Assembly: GCA_033782935.1 (NCBI GenBank)
Contig: JAWQEG010000128.1
Span: forward strand, 558,001-622,000
Direction: 5' to 3'
From: Petrolisthes cinctipes
Lineage: Eukaryota > Arthropoda > Malacostraca > Decapoda > Porcellanidae
DNA: 64,000 nt
The translations under genes and the position numbers were made by a program. Numbering within the stretch: position 1 is the stretch's first letter; every line of letters starts with the position of its first letter. The notes under the pieces are model-generated. The model made no database searches and was not told the origin of the DNA. It saw only the letters and a list, made by a program, of their open reading frames with translations. Below, in pieces: positions 1 to 12,153 of this stretch.

Positions 1-2696
1 TCATACCTACTCAGATGCATGCCCAAAACATGCTTAAAATCGATATTTTAGGTGCCCAAAGTCAACATGTGTATGCATCTTCTGCACTCGTTTATATCTC
101 AAATTCAACCTCAAAACACCCGAAAATTTGATAATTTTGGGTCCTAGAAGCGATCTGTACATGTCTAGTCAGTGCTAGAATGTTTTCATAATATAGGCTT
201 AAAATATGCTGAAAATCGATATTTTAGGTGCCCAAAGTCAATATGTGCATACATCTTCTCTACCCGTTTATATCTCAAATTCAGGCTCAAAACACCCGAA
301 AATTCGATATTTTGGGGTCCCACAAGCGATCTGTACATGCCTACTCAGTGCTAGAATATTTTCAAAATATAGGCCCAAAACATGCTAAAAATCGATATTT
401 TAGGGGCCCAAAGTCGATATCTCAAATTCAGGTCCAAAACACCCAAAAACTCGATATTTTGGGGTCCCAGAATTAATCTGTACATGCCTACTTAGTGCTA
501 GAATGTTTTCAAAATACAGGCCCAAAACATGCTAAAAATCGATATTTTAAGTGTCCAAAGTCGATATGTGCATGCATCTTCTGTACCCGTTTATATCTCA
601 AATTCGGGCTCAAAACACCCGAAAATTCGGTATTTTTGGGTCCCAGAAGCGATCTGTACATCCCTACTCCTAGTTAGAATGTTTTCAAGATACAGACCCA
701 AAACATGCTCAAAATCGATATTTTAAGTGTCCAAAGTCGATATGTGCATGCATCATCTGTACCCGTTTATATCTCAAATTCAGGCTCAAAACACCCGAAA
801 ATTCGATATTTTGGGGTCCCAGAAGTGATCTGTATATGCCTACTTAGTGCTAGAATATTTTCAAAATATAGGCCCAAAACCTGCTAAAAATCAATATTTT
901 AGGTCCCCAAAGTCGATGTCTCAAATTCAGGCGCAAAACACCCGAAAATTCGATATTTTGGGGTCCCAAAAAGCGAACTGTACATGCCTACTCCGTGTTA
1001 AAGTATTTTCAAAATACAGGCTCAAAACATACTGAAAATCGATCTTTTAGGTGCCCAAAAGTCGATATGTAAATGCATCTTCTGTACCCGTTTATATCCC
1101 AAATTTAACCTCAAAACACCCGAAAATTCGATATTTTTGGGTCCCAGAAGCGATCTGTACATGCCTACTCAGTGCTAGAATGTTTTCAAAATATAGGCTC
1201 AAAACATGCTAAAAATCGATATTTTAAGTGTCCAAAGTCGATAGGTGCATGCATCATCTGTACCCGTTTATATCTCAAATTCAGGCTCAAAACACCCGAA
1301 AATTCGATATTTTGGGGTCCCAGAAGTGATCTGTACATGCCTACTTAGTGCTAGAATATTTTCAAATTATAGGCCCAAAACATGCTAAAAATCGATATTT
1401 TAGGTCCCCAAAGTCGATTTCTCAAACTCTGGCCCAAAACACTTGAAAATTCGATATTTTTGGGTCCCAGAAGCGAACTGTACATGCCTACTCCGTGTTA
1501 GAGTATTTTCTAGATACAGGCCAAAATATACTGAAAATCGATCCTTTAGGTGCCCAAAAGTCGATATGTAAATGCATCTTCTGTACCCGTTTATATCCCA
1601 AATTTAACCTCAAAACACCCGAAAATTCGATATTTTTGGGTCCCAGAAGCGATCTGTACATGCCTACTCAGTGATACAATTTTTTCAAAACATAGGCTCA
1701 AAACATGCTAAAAATCGATATTTTAAGTGTCCAAAGTCGATATGTGCATGCTTCATCTGTACCCGTTTATATCTCAAATTCAGGCTCAAAACACCCGAAA
1801 ATTCGATATTTTGGGGTCCCAGAAGCGATCTGTACATGCCTACTCAGATGCAGGCCCAAAACATGCTAAAAATCGATATTTTAAGTACCCAAATTGAACA
1901 TGTGTATGCATCTTCTGCACTCGTTTATATCTCAAATTCAACCTCAAAACACCCGAACTTTCGATAATTTTGGGTCCCAGAAGCGATCTGTACATGTCTA
2001 GTCAGTGCTAGAATGTTTTCAAAATATAGGCTCAAAACATGCTAAAAATCGATATTTTAAGTGTCCAAAGTCGATATGTGCATGCATCTTCTGTACCCGT
2101 TTATATCTCAAATTCAGGCTCAAAACACCCTAAAATTCGATATTTTTGGGTCACAGAAGCGATCTGTACATGACTACTCCTAGTTAGGGTATTTTCAAAA
2201 TACAGGCCCAAAACATGCTGAAAATCGATATTTTAGGTGCCCAAAGTCAATATGTGCATGCATCTTCTGTACCCGTTTATATCTCAAATTCAGGCTCAAA
2301 ACACCCGAAAATTCGGTATTTTTGGGTCCTATAAGCGATCTGTACATCCCTACTCCTAGTTAGAATGTTTATAAGATACAGACCCAAAACATGCTGAAAA
2401 TCGATATTTTAGGTGCCCAAAGTCAATATGTGCATGCATCTTCTGTACCCGTTTATATCTCAAATTCAGGCCCAAAACACCCGAAAATTCGATATTTTGG
2501 GGTCCCAGAAGCGAACTGTACATGCCTACTCCGTGTTAGAGTATTTTCAAAATACAGGCCCAAAACATACTGAATATCGATATTTTAGGTGTCCAAAAGT
2601 CGATATGTGCATGCATCTTCTGTACCCGTGTATATCTCAAATTCAGGCTCCAAACACCCGAGAATTCGATATTTTTGGGTCCCAGAAGCGATCTGT
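1..2696 (+). repeat. 2696-bp higher-order repeat, copy 1 (16 monomers)
   Basis: Monomer starts are at 30, 206, 382, 529, 705, 881, 1029, 1206, 1382, 1528, 1705, 1863, 2039, 2215, 2391 and 2567. The next is at 2726, exactly 2696 bp after the first. The length series is 176, 176, 147, 176, 176, 148, 177, 176, 146, 177, 158, 176, 176, 176, 176, 159. The copy is open on the left because the window starts inside the array. It contains the 176-147-177-158-176 five-monomer order (1206-2038, as 176-146-177-158-176) that reappears as a free tandem at 15.6-17.3 kb. Confidence 0.9.
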
Positions 2697-4482
2697 TCAT
2701 ACCTACTCAGATGCAGGCCCAAAACATGCTTAAAATCGATATTTTAGGTGCCCAAAGTCAACATGTGTATGCATCTTCTGCACTCGTTTATAACTCAAAT
2801 TCAACCTCAAAACACCCGAAAATTTGATAATTTTGGGTCCTAGAAGCGATCTGTACATGTCTAGTCAGTGCTAGAATGTTTTCATAATATAGGCTTAAAA
2901 TATGCTGAAAATCGATATTTTAGGTGCCCAAAGTCAATATGTGCATGCATCTTCTCTACCCGTTTATATCTGAAATTCAGGCTCAAAACACCCGAAAATT
3001 CGATATTTTGGGGTCCCACAAGCGATCTGTACATGCCTACTCAGTGCTAGAATATTTTCAAAATATAGGCCGAAAACATGCTAAAAATCGATATTTTAGG
3101 GGCCCAAAGTCGATATCTCAAATTCAGGTCCAAAACACCCAAAAACTCGATATTTTGGGGTCCCAGAATTAATCTGTACATGCCTACTTAGTGCTAGAAT
3201 GTTTTCAAAATACAGGCCCAAAACATGCTAAAAATCGATATTTTAAGTGTCCAAAGTCGATATGTGCATGCATCTTCTGTACCCGTTTATATCTCAAATT
3301 CGGGCTCAAAACACCCGAAAATTCGGTATTTTTGGGTCCCAGAAGCGATCTGTACATCCCTACTCCTAGTTAGAATGTTTTCAAGATACAGACCCAAAAC
3401 ATGCTCAAAATCGATATTTTAAGTGTCCAAAGTCGATATGTGCATGCATCATCTGTACCCGTTTATATCTCAAATTCAGGCTCAAAACACCCGAAAATTC
3501 GATATTTTGGGGTCCCAGAAGTGATCTGTATATGCCTACTTAGTGCTAGAATATTTTCAAAATATAGGCCCAAAACATGCTAAAAATCAATATTTTAGGT
3601 CCCCAAAGTCGATGTCTCAAATTCAGGCGCAAAACACCCGAAAATTCGATATTTTGGGGTCCCAAAAAGCGAACTGTACATGCCTACTCCGTGTTAAAGT
3701 ATTGTCAAAATACAGGCTCAAAACATACTGAAAATCGATCTTTTAGGTGCCCAAAAGTCGATATGTAAATGCATCTTCTGTACCCGTTTATATCCCAAAT
3801 TTAACCTCAAAACACCCGAAAATTCGATATTTTTGGGTCCCAGAAGCGATCTGTACATGCCTACTCAGTGCTAGAATGTTTTCAAAATATAGGCTCAAAA
3901 CATGCTAAAAATCGATATTTTAAGTGTCCAAAGTCGATAGGTGCATGCATCATCTGTACCCGTTTATATCTCAAATTCAGGCTCAAAACACCCGAAAATT
4001 CGATATTTTGGGGTCCCAGAAGTGATCTGTACATGCCTACTTAGTGCTAGAATATTTTCAAATTATAGGCCCAAAACATGCTAAAAATCGATATTTTAGG
4101 TCCCCAAAGTCGATTTCTCAAACTCTGGCCCAAAACACTTGAAAATTCGATATTTTTGGGTCCCAGAAGCGAACTGTACATGCCTACTCCGTGTTAGAGT
4201 ATTTTCTAGATACAGGCCAAAATATACTGAAAATCGATCCTTTAGGTGCCCAAAAGTCGATATGTAAATGCATCTTCTGTACCCGTTTATATCCCAAATT
4301 TAACCTCAAAACACCCGAAAATTCGATATTTTTGGGTCCCAGAAGCGATCTGTACATGCCTACTCAGTGATATAATTTTTTCAAAACATAGGCTCAAAAC
4401 ATGCTAAAAATCGATATTTTAAGTGTCCAAAGTCGATATGTGCATGCTTCATCTGTACCCGTTTATATCTCAAATTCAGGCT
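2697..4482 (+). repeat. 2696-bp higher-order repeat, partial copy 2
   Basis: Bases 2697 onward repeat bases 1 onward at a constant offset of 2696, with only scattered single-base changes. Examples are ATACATC at 249 against ATGCATC at 2945, CCTGCT at 880 against CATGCT at 3576, and TATTTTC near 1001 against TATTGTC near 3697. Shared oddities include the extra A of CCCAAAAAGCG and the rare CATGCTTCATC near 1747 and 4443. The match ends at 1787/4483, where CTCAAAAC meets CTCCAAAC. Beyond that point the sequence continues like the module near 2650. Confidence 0.9.
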
Positions 4483-4558
4483 CCAAACACCCGAAAATTC
4501 GATATTTTTGGGTCCCAGAAGCGATCTGTACATGCCTACTCAGATGCAGGCCCAAAAC
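4401..4558 (+). repeat. Example 158-bp monomer (18-bp net deletion class)
   Basis: In this class CTACTCAG is followed by ATGCAGGCCC. About 22 bp of full-length sequence (TGCTAGAATATTTTCAAAAT plus AT) is replaced by ATGC, a net loss of 18 bp. The lost part is exactly the stretch holding the ATATTTTCAAAATAT dyad. The class recurs throughout the window and is usually followed by a monomer reading CCCAAATTGAACATGTG or AGTCAACATGTG with CTGCACTCG, so this pair forms a linked module. Confidence 0.9.
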
Positions 4559-7500
4559 ATGCTGAAAATCGATATTTTAGTTGCCCAAAGTCAACATGTG
4601 TATGCATCTTCTGCACTCGTTTATATCTCAAATTCAACCTCAAAACACCCGAAAATTTGATAATTTTGAGTCCCAGAAGCGATCTGTACATGTCTAGTCA
4701 GTGCTAGAATGTTTTCAAAATATAGGCTCAAAACATGCTAAAAATCGATATTTTAAGTGTCCAAAGTCGAAATGTGCATGCATCTTCTGAACCCGTTTAT
4801 ATCTCAAATTCAAGCTCAAAACACCCGAAAATTCGATATTTTTGGGTCCCAGAAGCGATCTGTACATGCCTACTCCTAGTTAGAGTATTTTCAAAATACA
4901 AGCCCAAAACATGCTGAAAATCGATATTTTAGGTGCCCAAAGTCAATAATTTTGTGCATGCATCTTTTGTACCCGTTTATATCTCAAATTCAGGCTCAAA
5001 ACACCCGAAAATTCGATATTTTGGGGTCCCAGAAGCGATCTGTACATGCCTAGTCAGTGCTAGAATATTTTCAAAATATAGGCCCAAAACATGCTAAAAA
5101 TCGATATTTTATGTCCCCAAAGGCGATATCTCAAATTCAGGTCCAAAACACCCAAAAACTCGATATTTTGGGGTCCCAGAAGCAATATGTACATGCCTAC
5201 TCAGTGCTAGAATGTTTTCAAAATACAGGCCCAAAACATGCTGAAAATCGATATTTTAAGTGTCCAAAGTCGATATGTGCATGCATCTTCTGTACCCGTT
5301 TATATCTCAAATTCAGGCTCAAAATACCCGAAAATTCGGTATTTTTGGGTCCCAGAAGCAATCTGTACATCCCTACTCCTAGTTAGAATGTTTTCAAGAT
5401 ACAGACCAAAAACATGCTCAAAATCGATATTTTAGGTGCCCAAAAGTCGATATGTGCATGCATCTTCTGTACCCGTTTATATCTCAAATTCAGGCTCAAA
5501 ACACCCGAAAATTCGATATTTTGGGGTCCCAGAAGCGATCTGTACATGCCTACTCAGTGCTAGAATATTTTCAAAATATAGGCCCAAAACATGCTAAAAA
5601 TCGATATTTTAGGTCCCCAAAGTCGATATCTCAAATTCAGGCCAAAAACACCCAAAAATTCGATATTTTGGGGTCCCAGAAGCGATCTGTACATGCCTAC
5701 TCCGTGTTAGAGTATTTTCAATTTACAGGCCCAAAACATACTGAAAATCGATCTTTTAGGAGCCCAAAAGTCGATATGTGGATGCATCTTCTGTACCCAT
5801 TTATATCTCAAATTCAGGCTCAAAACACCCGAAAATTCGATAGTTTGGGGTCCCAGAAGCAATCTGTACTTGCTTACTCCGTTTTAGAGTATTTTCGAAA
5901 TACAGGCCCAAAACAAGCTGAATATCGATATTTTAGGTGACCAAAGTCAACATGTGTATGCATCTTCTGCAACCGTTTATATCCCAAATTAAACCTCAAA
6001 ACACCCGAAAATTCGATATTTTTTGGGTCCCAGAAGCGATCTGTACATGCTTACTCAGAGCTAGAATTTTTTTAAAAATATAGGCTCAAAACATGCTAAA
6101 AATCGATATTTTAAGTGTCCAAAGTCGATATGTGCATGCATCATCTGTACCCGTTTATATCTCAAATTCAGGCTCAAAACACCCGAAAATTCGATATTTT
6201 GGGGTCCCAGAAGTGATCTGTACATGCCTACTTAGTGCTAAAATATTTTCAAAATATAGGCCCAAAACATGCTAAAAATCAATATTTTACGTCCCCAAAG
6301 TCGATATTTCAAATTCAGGCCCATAACACCCGAAAATTCGATATTTTGGGGTCCCAGAAGCGAACTGTACATGCCTACTCCGTGTTAGAGTATTTTCAAA
6401 ATACAGGCCCAAAACATGCTAAAAATCGATATTTTAAGTGTCCAAAGTCGATATGTGCATGCATCATCTGTACCCGTTTATATCTCAAATTCAGACTCAA
6501 AACACCCGAAAATTCGATATTTTGGGGTCCCAGAAGTGATCTGTACATGCCTACTTAGTGCTAGAATATTTTCAAATTATAGGCCCAAATTATGCTAAAA
6601 ATCGATATTTTAGGTCCCCAAAGTCGATATCTCAAATTCAGGCCCAAAACACCCTAAAATTCGATATTTTGGGGTCCCAGAAGCGAACTGTACATGCCTA
6701 CTCCGTGTTAGAGTATTTTCAAAAAACAGGCTCAAAACATACTGAAAATCGATCTTTTACGTGCCCGAAAGTCGATATGTAAATGTATCTTCTGTACCCG
6801 TTTATATCCCAAATTTAACCTCAAAACACCCGAAAATTCGATATTTTGGGGTCCCAGAAGCGATCTGTACATGCCTACTCAGTGCTAGAATTTTTTCAAA
6901 ATATAGTCCCAAAACATGCTAAAAATCGATATTTTAGGTCCCCAAAGTCGATATCTCAAATTCAGGCCCAAAACACCCAAAAATTCGATATTTTGGGGTC
7001 CCAGAAGCGAACTGTACATGCCTACTCCGTGTTAGAGTATTTTCAAAAAACAGGCTCAAAACATACTGAAAATCGATCTTTTACGTGCCCGAAAGTCGAT
7101 ATGTAAATGTATCTTCTGTACCCGTTTATATCTCAAATTCAGGCTCAAAACACCCGAAAATTCGATATTTTGGGGTCCCAGAAGCGATCTGTACATGCCT
7201 ACTCAGTGCTAGAATATTTTCAAAATATAGGCCCAAAACATGCTAAAAATCGATATTTTAGGTGCCCAAAGGCGACATCTCAAATTCAGGTCCAAAACAA
7301 ACAAAAACTCGATATTTTGGGGTCCCAGAAGCAATCTGTACATGCCTACTCAGTGCTAGAATGTTTTCAAAATACAGGCCTAAAACATGCTGAAAATCGA
7401 TATTTTAAGTGTCCAAAGTCGATATGTGCATGCATCTTCTGTACCCGTTTATATCTCAAATTCAGGCTCAAAACACCCGAAAATTCGGTATTTTTGGGTC

Positions 7501-8489
7501 CCCGAAGCAATCTGTACATCCCTACTCCTAGTTAGATTGTTTTCAAGATACAGACCCAAAACATGCTCAAAATCGATATTTTAGGTACACAAAAGTCGAT
7601 ATGTGCATGCATCTTCTGTACCCGTTTATATCTCAAATTCAGGCTCAAAACACCCGAAAATTCAATATTTTTGGGTCCCAGAAGCGATCTGTACATGCCT
7701 ACTCAGTGCTAGAATATTTTCAAAATATAGGCCCAAAACATGCTAAAAATCGATATTTTAGGTGCCCAAAGTCGATATCTCAAATTCAGGCCAAAAACAC
7801 CCCAAAATTCGATATTTTGGGGTCCGAGAAGCGATCTGTACATGCCTACTCCGTGTTAGAGTATTTTCAATATACAGGCCCAAAACATATTGAAAATCGA
7901 TCTTTTAGGAGCCCAAAAGTCGATATGTGGATGCATCTTCTGCACCCGTTTATATCCCAAATTAAACCTCAAAACGCCCGAAAATTCGATATTTTTGGGT
8001 CCCAGAATCGATCTGTATATGCTTACTCAGAGCTAGAATTTTTTCAAAATATAGGCTCAAAACATGCTAAAAATCGATATTTTAAGTGTCCAAAGTCGAT
8101 ATGTGCATGCATCATCTGTACCCGTTTATATCTCAAATTCAGGCTCAAAACACCCGAAAATTCGATATTTTGGGGTCCCAGAAGTGATCTGTACTTGCCT
8201 ACTTAGTGCTAGAATATTTTCAAAATATAGGCCCAAAACATGCTAAAAATCAATATTTTACGTCCCCAAAGTCGATATCTCAAATTCAGGCTCAAAACAC
8301 CCGAAAATTCGATATTATGGGGTCCCAGAAGCGAACTGTACATGCCTACTCCGTGTTAAAGTATTTTCAAAATACAGGCTCAAAACATACTGAAAATCGA
8401 TCTTTTAGGTGCCCATGAGTCGATATGTAAATGCATCTTCTGTACCCGTTTATATCCCAAATTTAACCTCAAACAACCAAAAAATTCGA
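4483..8489 (+). repeat. Mixed satellite block with an offset duplication (2149, then 1971 bp)
   Basis: Satellite only. The stretch from about 5.05 to 5.8 kb matches about 7.2 to 7.9 kb at an offset of 2149 bp. From about 6.0 kb the offset becomes 1971 bp (6093 pairs with 8064, 6235 with 8206). The change of 178 bp means one monomer, near 5.78-5.94 kb, is absent from the second copy. A private 4-base insertion (ATTT) sits near 4949 in AGTCAATAATTTTGTGC. Confidence 0.8.
6635..7106 (+). repeat. 324-bp two-monomer local duplication
   Basis: The segment ending at 6782 recurs ending at 7106, an offset of 324 bp (147+177). Both copies share rare variants: CAAAAAACAGGCTC before the ATACT monomer, and TTTTACGTGCCCGAAAG, where almost every other copy has TTTTAGGTGCCCAAAAG. 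The shared rare changes show a direct duplication of this dimer rather than general similarity. Confidence 0.8.
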
Positions 8490-9823
8490 TATTTTTGGGT
8501 CCCAGAAGCGATCTGTACATGCCTACTCAGTGATAGAATTTTTTCAAAATATAGGCTCAAAACATGCTAAAAATCGATATTTTAAGTGTCCAAAGTCGAT
8601 ATGTGCATGCATCATCTGTACCCGTTTATATCTCAAATTCAGGCTCAAAACACCCGAAAATTCGATATTTTGGGGTCCCAGAAGCGATCTGTACATGCCT
8701 ACTCAGATGCAGGCCCAAAACATGCTAAAAATCGATATTTTAGGTACCCAAATTGAACATGTGTGTGCATCTTCTGCACTCGTTTATATCTCAAATTCAA
8801 CCTCAAAACACCCGAAAATTCGATATTTTGGGGTCCCAGAAGCGATCTGTACATGCCTACTCAGTGCTAGAATATTTTCAAAATATAGGCCCAAAACATG
8901 CTAAAAATCGATATTTTAGGTGCCCAAAGTCGATATATCAAATTCATGCCCAAAACACCCGAATATTCGATATTTTGGGGTCCCAGAAGCGAACTGTACA
9001 TGCCTACTCCGTGTTAGAGTATTTTCAAAATACAGACCCGAAACATACTGAAAATCAATCTTTTAGGTGCCCAAAAGTCGATATGTGCATTTGTCTTCTG
9101 TACCCGTTTATATCTCAAATTCAGGCTCCAAACACCCGAAAATTCGATATTTTGGGGTCCCAGAAGCGATCTGTACATGCCTACTCAGTGCTAGAATTTT
9201 TTCAAAATATATGCTCTAAACATGCTAAAAATCGATATTTTAAGTGTCCAAAGTCGATATGTGCATGCATAATCTGTACCCGTTTATATCTCAAATTATG
9301 GCTCAAAACACCCGAAAATTCGATATTTAGGGGTCCCAGAAGTGATCTGTACATGCCTACTTAATGCTAGAATATTTTCAAATTATAGTCCCAAAACATG
9401 CTAAAAATCGATATTTTAGGTCCCCAAAGTCAATATCTCAAATTCAGGCCCAAAACACCCGAAAATTCGATATTTTGGGGTCCCAGAAGCGAACTGTACA
9501 TGCCTACTCTGTGTTAGAGTATTTTCAAAATACAGGCCCAAAACATACTGAAAATCAATCTTTTAGGTGCCCAAAAGTTGATATGTGCATGCATCTTCTG
9601 TACCAGTTTATATCTCAAATTTAACCTCAAAACACCCGAAAACTCGATATTTTTGGGTCCCATAAGCGATCTGTACATGCCTACTCAGTGCTAGAATTTT
9701 TTCAAAATATAGGCTCAAAACATGCTAAAAATCGATATTTTAAGTGTCCAAAGTCGATATGTGCATGCATCATCTGTACCCGTTTATATCTCAAATTCAG
9801 GCTCAAAACACCCGAAAACTCGA
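8490..9823 (+). repeat. 1334-bp higher-order repeat, copy 1 (8 monomers)
   Basis: The offset to the next copy is constant: 8530 pairs with 9864, 8753 with 10087 and 9364 with 10698. The unit has eight monomers, including one of 158 bp and two of the 147-bp class. Shared private changes include CAAATTCATGCCC, CATATATGCTCTAAACATG and CAAATTATGGCTC. The left edge is near 8490/9824, where the sequences stop agreeing. Confidence 0.85.
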
Positions 9824-10877
9824 TATTTTTGGGTCCCAGAAGCGATCTGTACATGCCTACTCAGTGATAGAATTTTTTCAAAATATAGGCTCAAAACATG
9901 CTAAAAATCGATATTTTAAGTGTCCAAAGTCGATATGTGCATGCATCTTCTGTACCCGTTTATATCTCAAATTCAGGCTCAAAACACCCGAAAATTCGAT
10001 ATTTTGGGGTCCCAGAAGCGATCTGTACATGCCTACTCAGATGCAGGCCCAAAACATGCTAAAAATCGATATTTTAGGTACCCAAATTGAACATGTGTGT
10101 GCATCTTCTGCACTCGTTTATATCTCAAATTCAACCTCAAAACACCCGAAAATTCGATATTTTGGGGTCCCAGAAGCGATCTGTACATGCCTACTCAGTG
10201 CTAGAATATTTTCAAAATATAGGCCCAAAACATGCTAAAAATCAATATTTTAGGTGCCCAAAGTCGATATATCAAATTCATGCCCAAAACACCCGAAAAT
10301 TCGATATTTTGGGGTCCCAGAAGCGAACTGTACATGCCTACTCCGTGTTAGAGTATTTTCAAAATACAGACCCAAAACATACTGAAAATCAATCTTTTAG
10401 GTGCCCAAAAGTCAATATGTGCATTCGTCTTCTGTACCCGTTTATATCTCAAATTCAGGCTCCAAACACCCGAAAATTCGATATTTTGGGGTCCCAGAAG
10501 CGATCTGTACATGCCTACTCAGTGCTAGAATTTTTTCAAAATATATGCTCTAAACATGCTAAAAATCGATATTTTAAGTGTCCAAAGTCGATATGTGCAT
10601 GCATAATCTGTACCCGTTTATATCTCAAATTATGGCTCAAAACACCCGAAAATTCGATATTTAGGGGTCCCTGAAGTGATCTGTACATGCCTACTTAGTG
10701 CTAGAATATTTTCAAATTATAGGCCCAAAACATGCTAAAAATCGATATTTTAGGTCCCCAAAGTCAATATCTCAAATTCAGGCCCAAAACACCCGAAAAT
10801 TCGATATTTTGGGGTCCCAGAAGCGAACTGTACATGCCTACTCTGTGTTAGAGTATTTTCAAAATACAGGCCCAAAA
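9824..10877 (+). repeat. 1334-bp higher-order repeat, partial copy 2
   Basis: Repeats 8490-9543 with few differences, for example CGATTTGTC-type bases near 9070-9120 and CCCTGAAG at 10670 against CCCAGAAG. Agreement ends near 10878, where this copy reads CATGCTGAAAATCG and the first reads CATACTGAAAATCAATC. The second copy is therefore about six monomers long. Confidence 0.8.
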
Positions 10878-12065
10878 CATGCTGAAAATCGATATTTTAG
10901 GTACCCAAATTGAACATGTATATGCATCTTCTGCACTCGTTTATATCTCAAATTCAACCTCAAAACACCCGAATATTCGAAAATTTTGGGTCCCAGAAGC
11001 GATCTGTACATGTCTAGTCAGTGCTAGAATGTTTTCAAAATATAGGCTCAAAACATGCTAAAAATCAATATTTTAAGTGTCCAAAGTCAATATGTGCATG
11101 CATCTTCTGTACCCGTTTATATCTCAAATTCAGGCTCAAAACACCCGAAAATTCGATATGTTTGGGTCACAGAAGGGATCTGTACATGCCTACTCCTAGT
11201 TAGAGTATTTTCAAAAAACAGGCCCAAAACATGCTGAAAATCGATATTTTAGGTGCCCAAAGTCAATATGTGCATGCATCTTCTGTACCCGTTTATATCT
11301 CAAATTCAGGCTCAAATCACCCGAAAATTCGGTATTTTGGGGTCGCAGAAGCGATCTGTACATGCCTACTCAGTACTAAAATATTTTCAAAATATAGCCC
11401 CAAAACATGATAAAAATGGATATTTTAGGTGCCCAAAGTCGATATTTCAAATTCAGGCCCAAAACACCCGTAAATTCGATATTTTGGGGTCCCAGAAGCG
11501 AACTGTACATGCCTACTCCGTGTTAGAGTATTTTCAAAATACAGGCCCAAAACATACTGAAAATCAATCTTTTAGGTGCCCAAAAGACGATATGTGCATG
11601 CATTTTCTGTACCCGTTTATATCTCAAATTCAGGCTCCAAACACCCGAAAATTCGATATTTTGGGGTCCCAGAAGCGATCTGTACATGCCCTTCTCAGAT
11701 GCAGGCCCAAAACATGCTGAAAATCGATATTTTAGGTGCCCAAAGTCAATATGTGTATGCATCTTCTGCACTCGTTTATATCTCCAATTCAACCTCAAAA
11801 CACCCGAAAATTTGATAATTTTGGGTCCCAGAAGCGATCTGTACATGTCTAGTCAGTGCTAGAATGTTTTCAAAATATAGGCTCAAAACATGCTAAAAAT
11901 CGATATTTTAAGTGTCCAAAGTCGAAATGTGCATGCATCTTCTGTACCCGTTTATATCTCAAATTCATGCTCAAAACACCCGAAAATTCGATATTTTTGG
12001 GTCCCAGAAGCGATCTGTACATGCCTACTCCTAGTTAGAGTATTTTCAAAATACAGGCCCAAAAC

Positions 12066-12153
12066 ATGCTGAAAATTGATATTTTAGGTGCCCAAAGTCA
12101 ATATGTGCATGCATCTTCTGTACCCGTTTATATCTCAAATTCAGGCTCAAAAC
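12066..12153 (+). repeat. Half-monomer A (88 bp)
   Basis: First half of the reference monomer, from ATGCTGAAAATTG to CAGGCTCAAAAC. It includes the TGCATGCA palindrome and the stretch that is missing in 147-bp monomers (half-unit bases 40-68). Most of the variation that defines subfamilies lies here: GTCGATATG, GTCAATATG, TTGAACATG or GTCAACATG in mid-half, and CTGTACCCG or CTGCACTCG after it. Confidence 0.8.

Noticed and set aside
11523..11846. Minus-strand open frames (also near 12357, 28899, 32567, 34058, 35391, 36884, 40587, 43289, 49004 and 53627)
   Set aside because: They are the reverse complement of ordinary monomers that happen to lack a stop. They recur with HOR copies and show no gene-like features.
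12124..12135. GTTTATATCTC as a TATA box or promoter
   Set aside because: It is part of every full monomer. No gene follows, and A/T-rich words are expected in a 39% G+C satellite.
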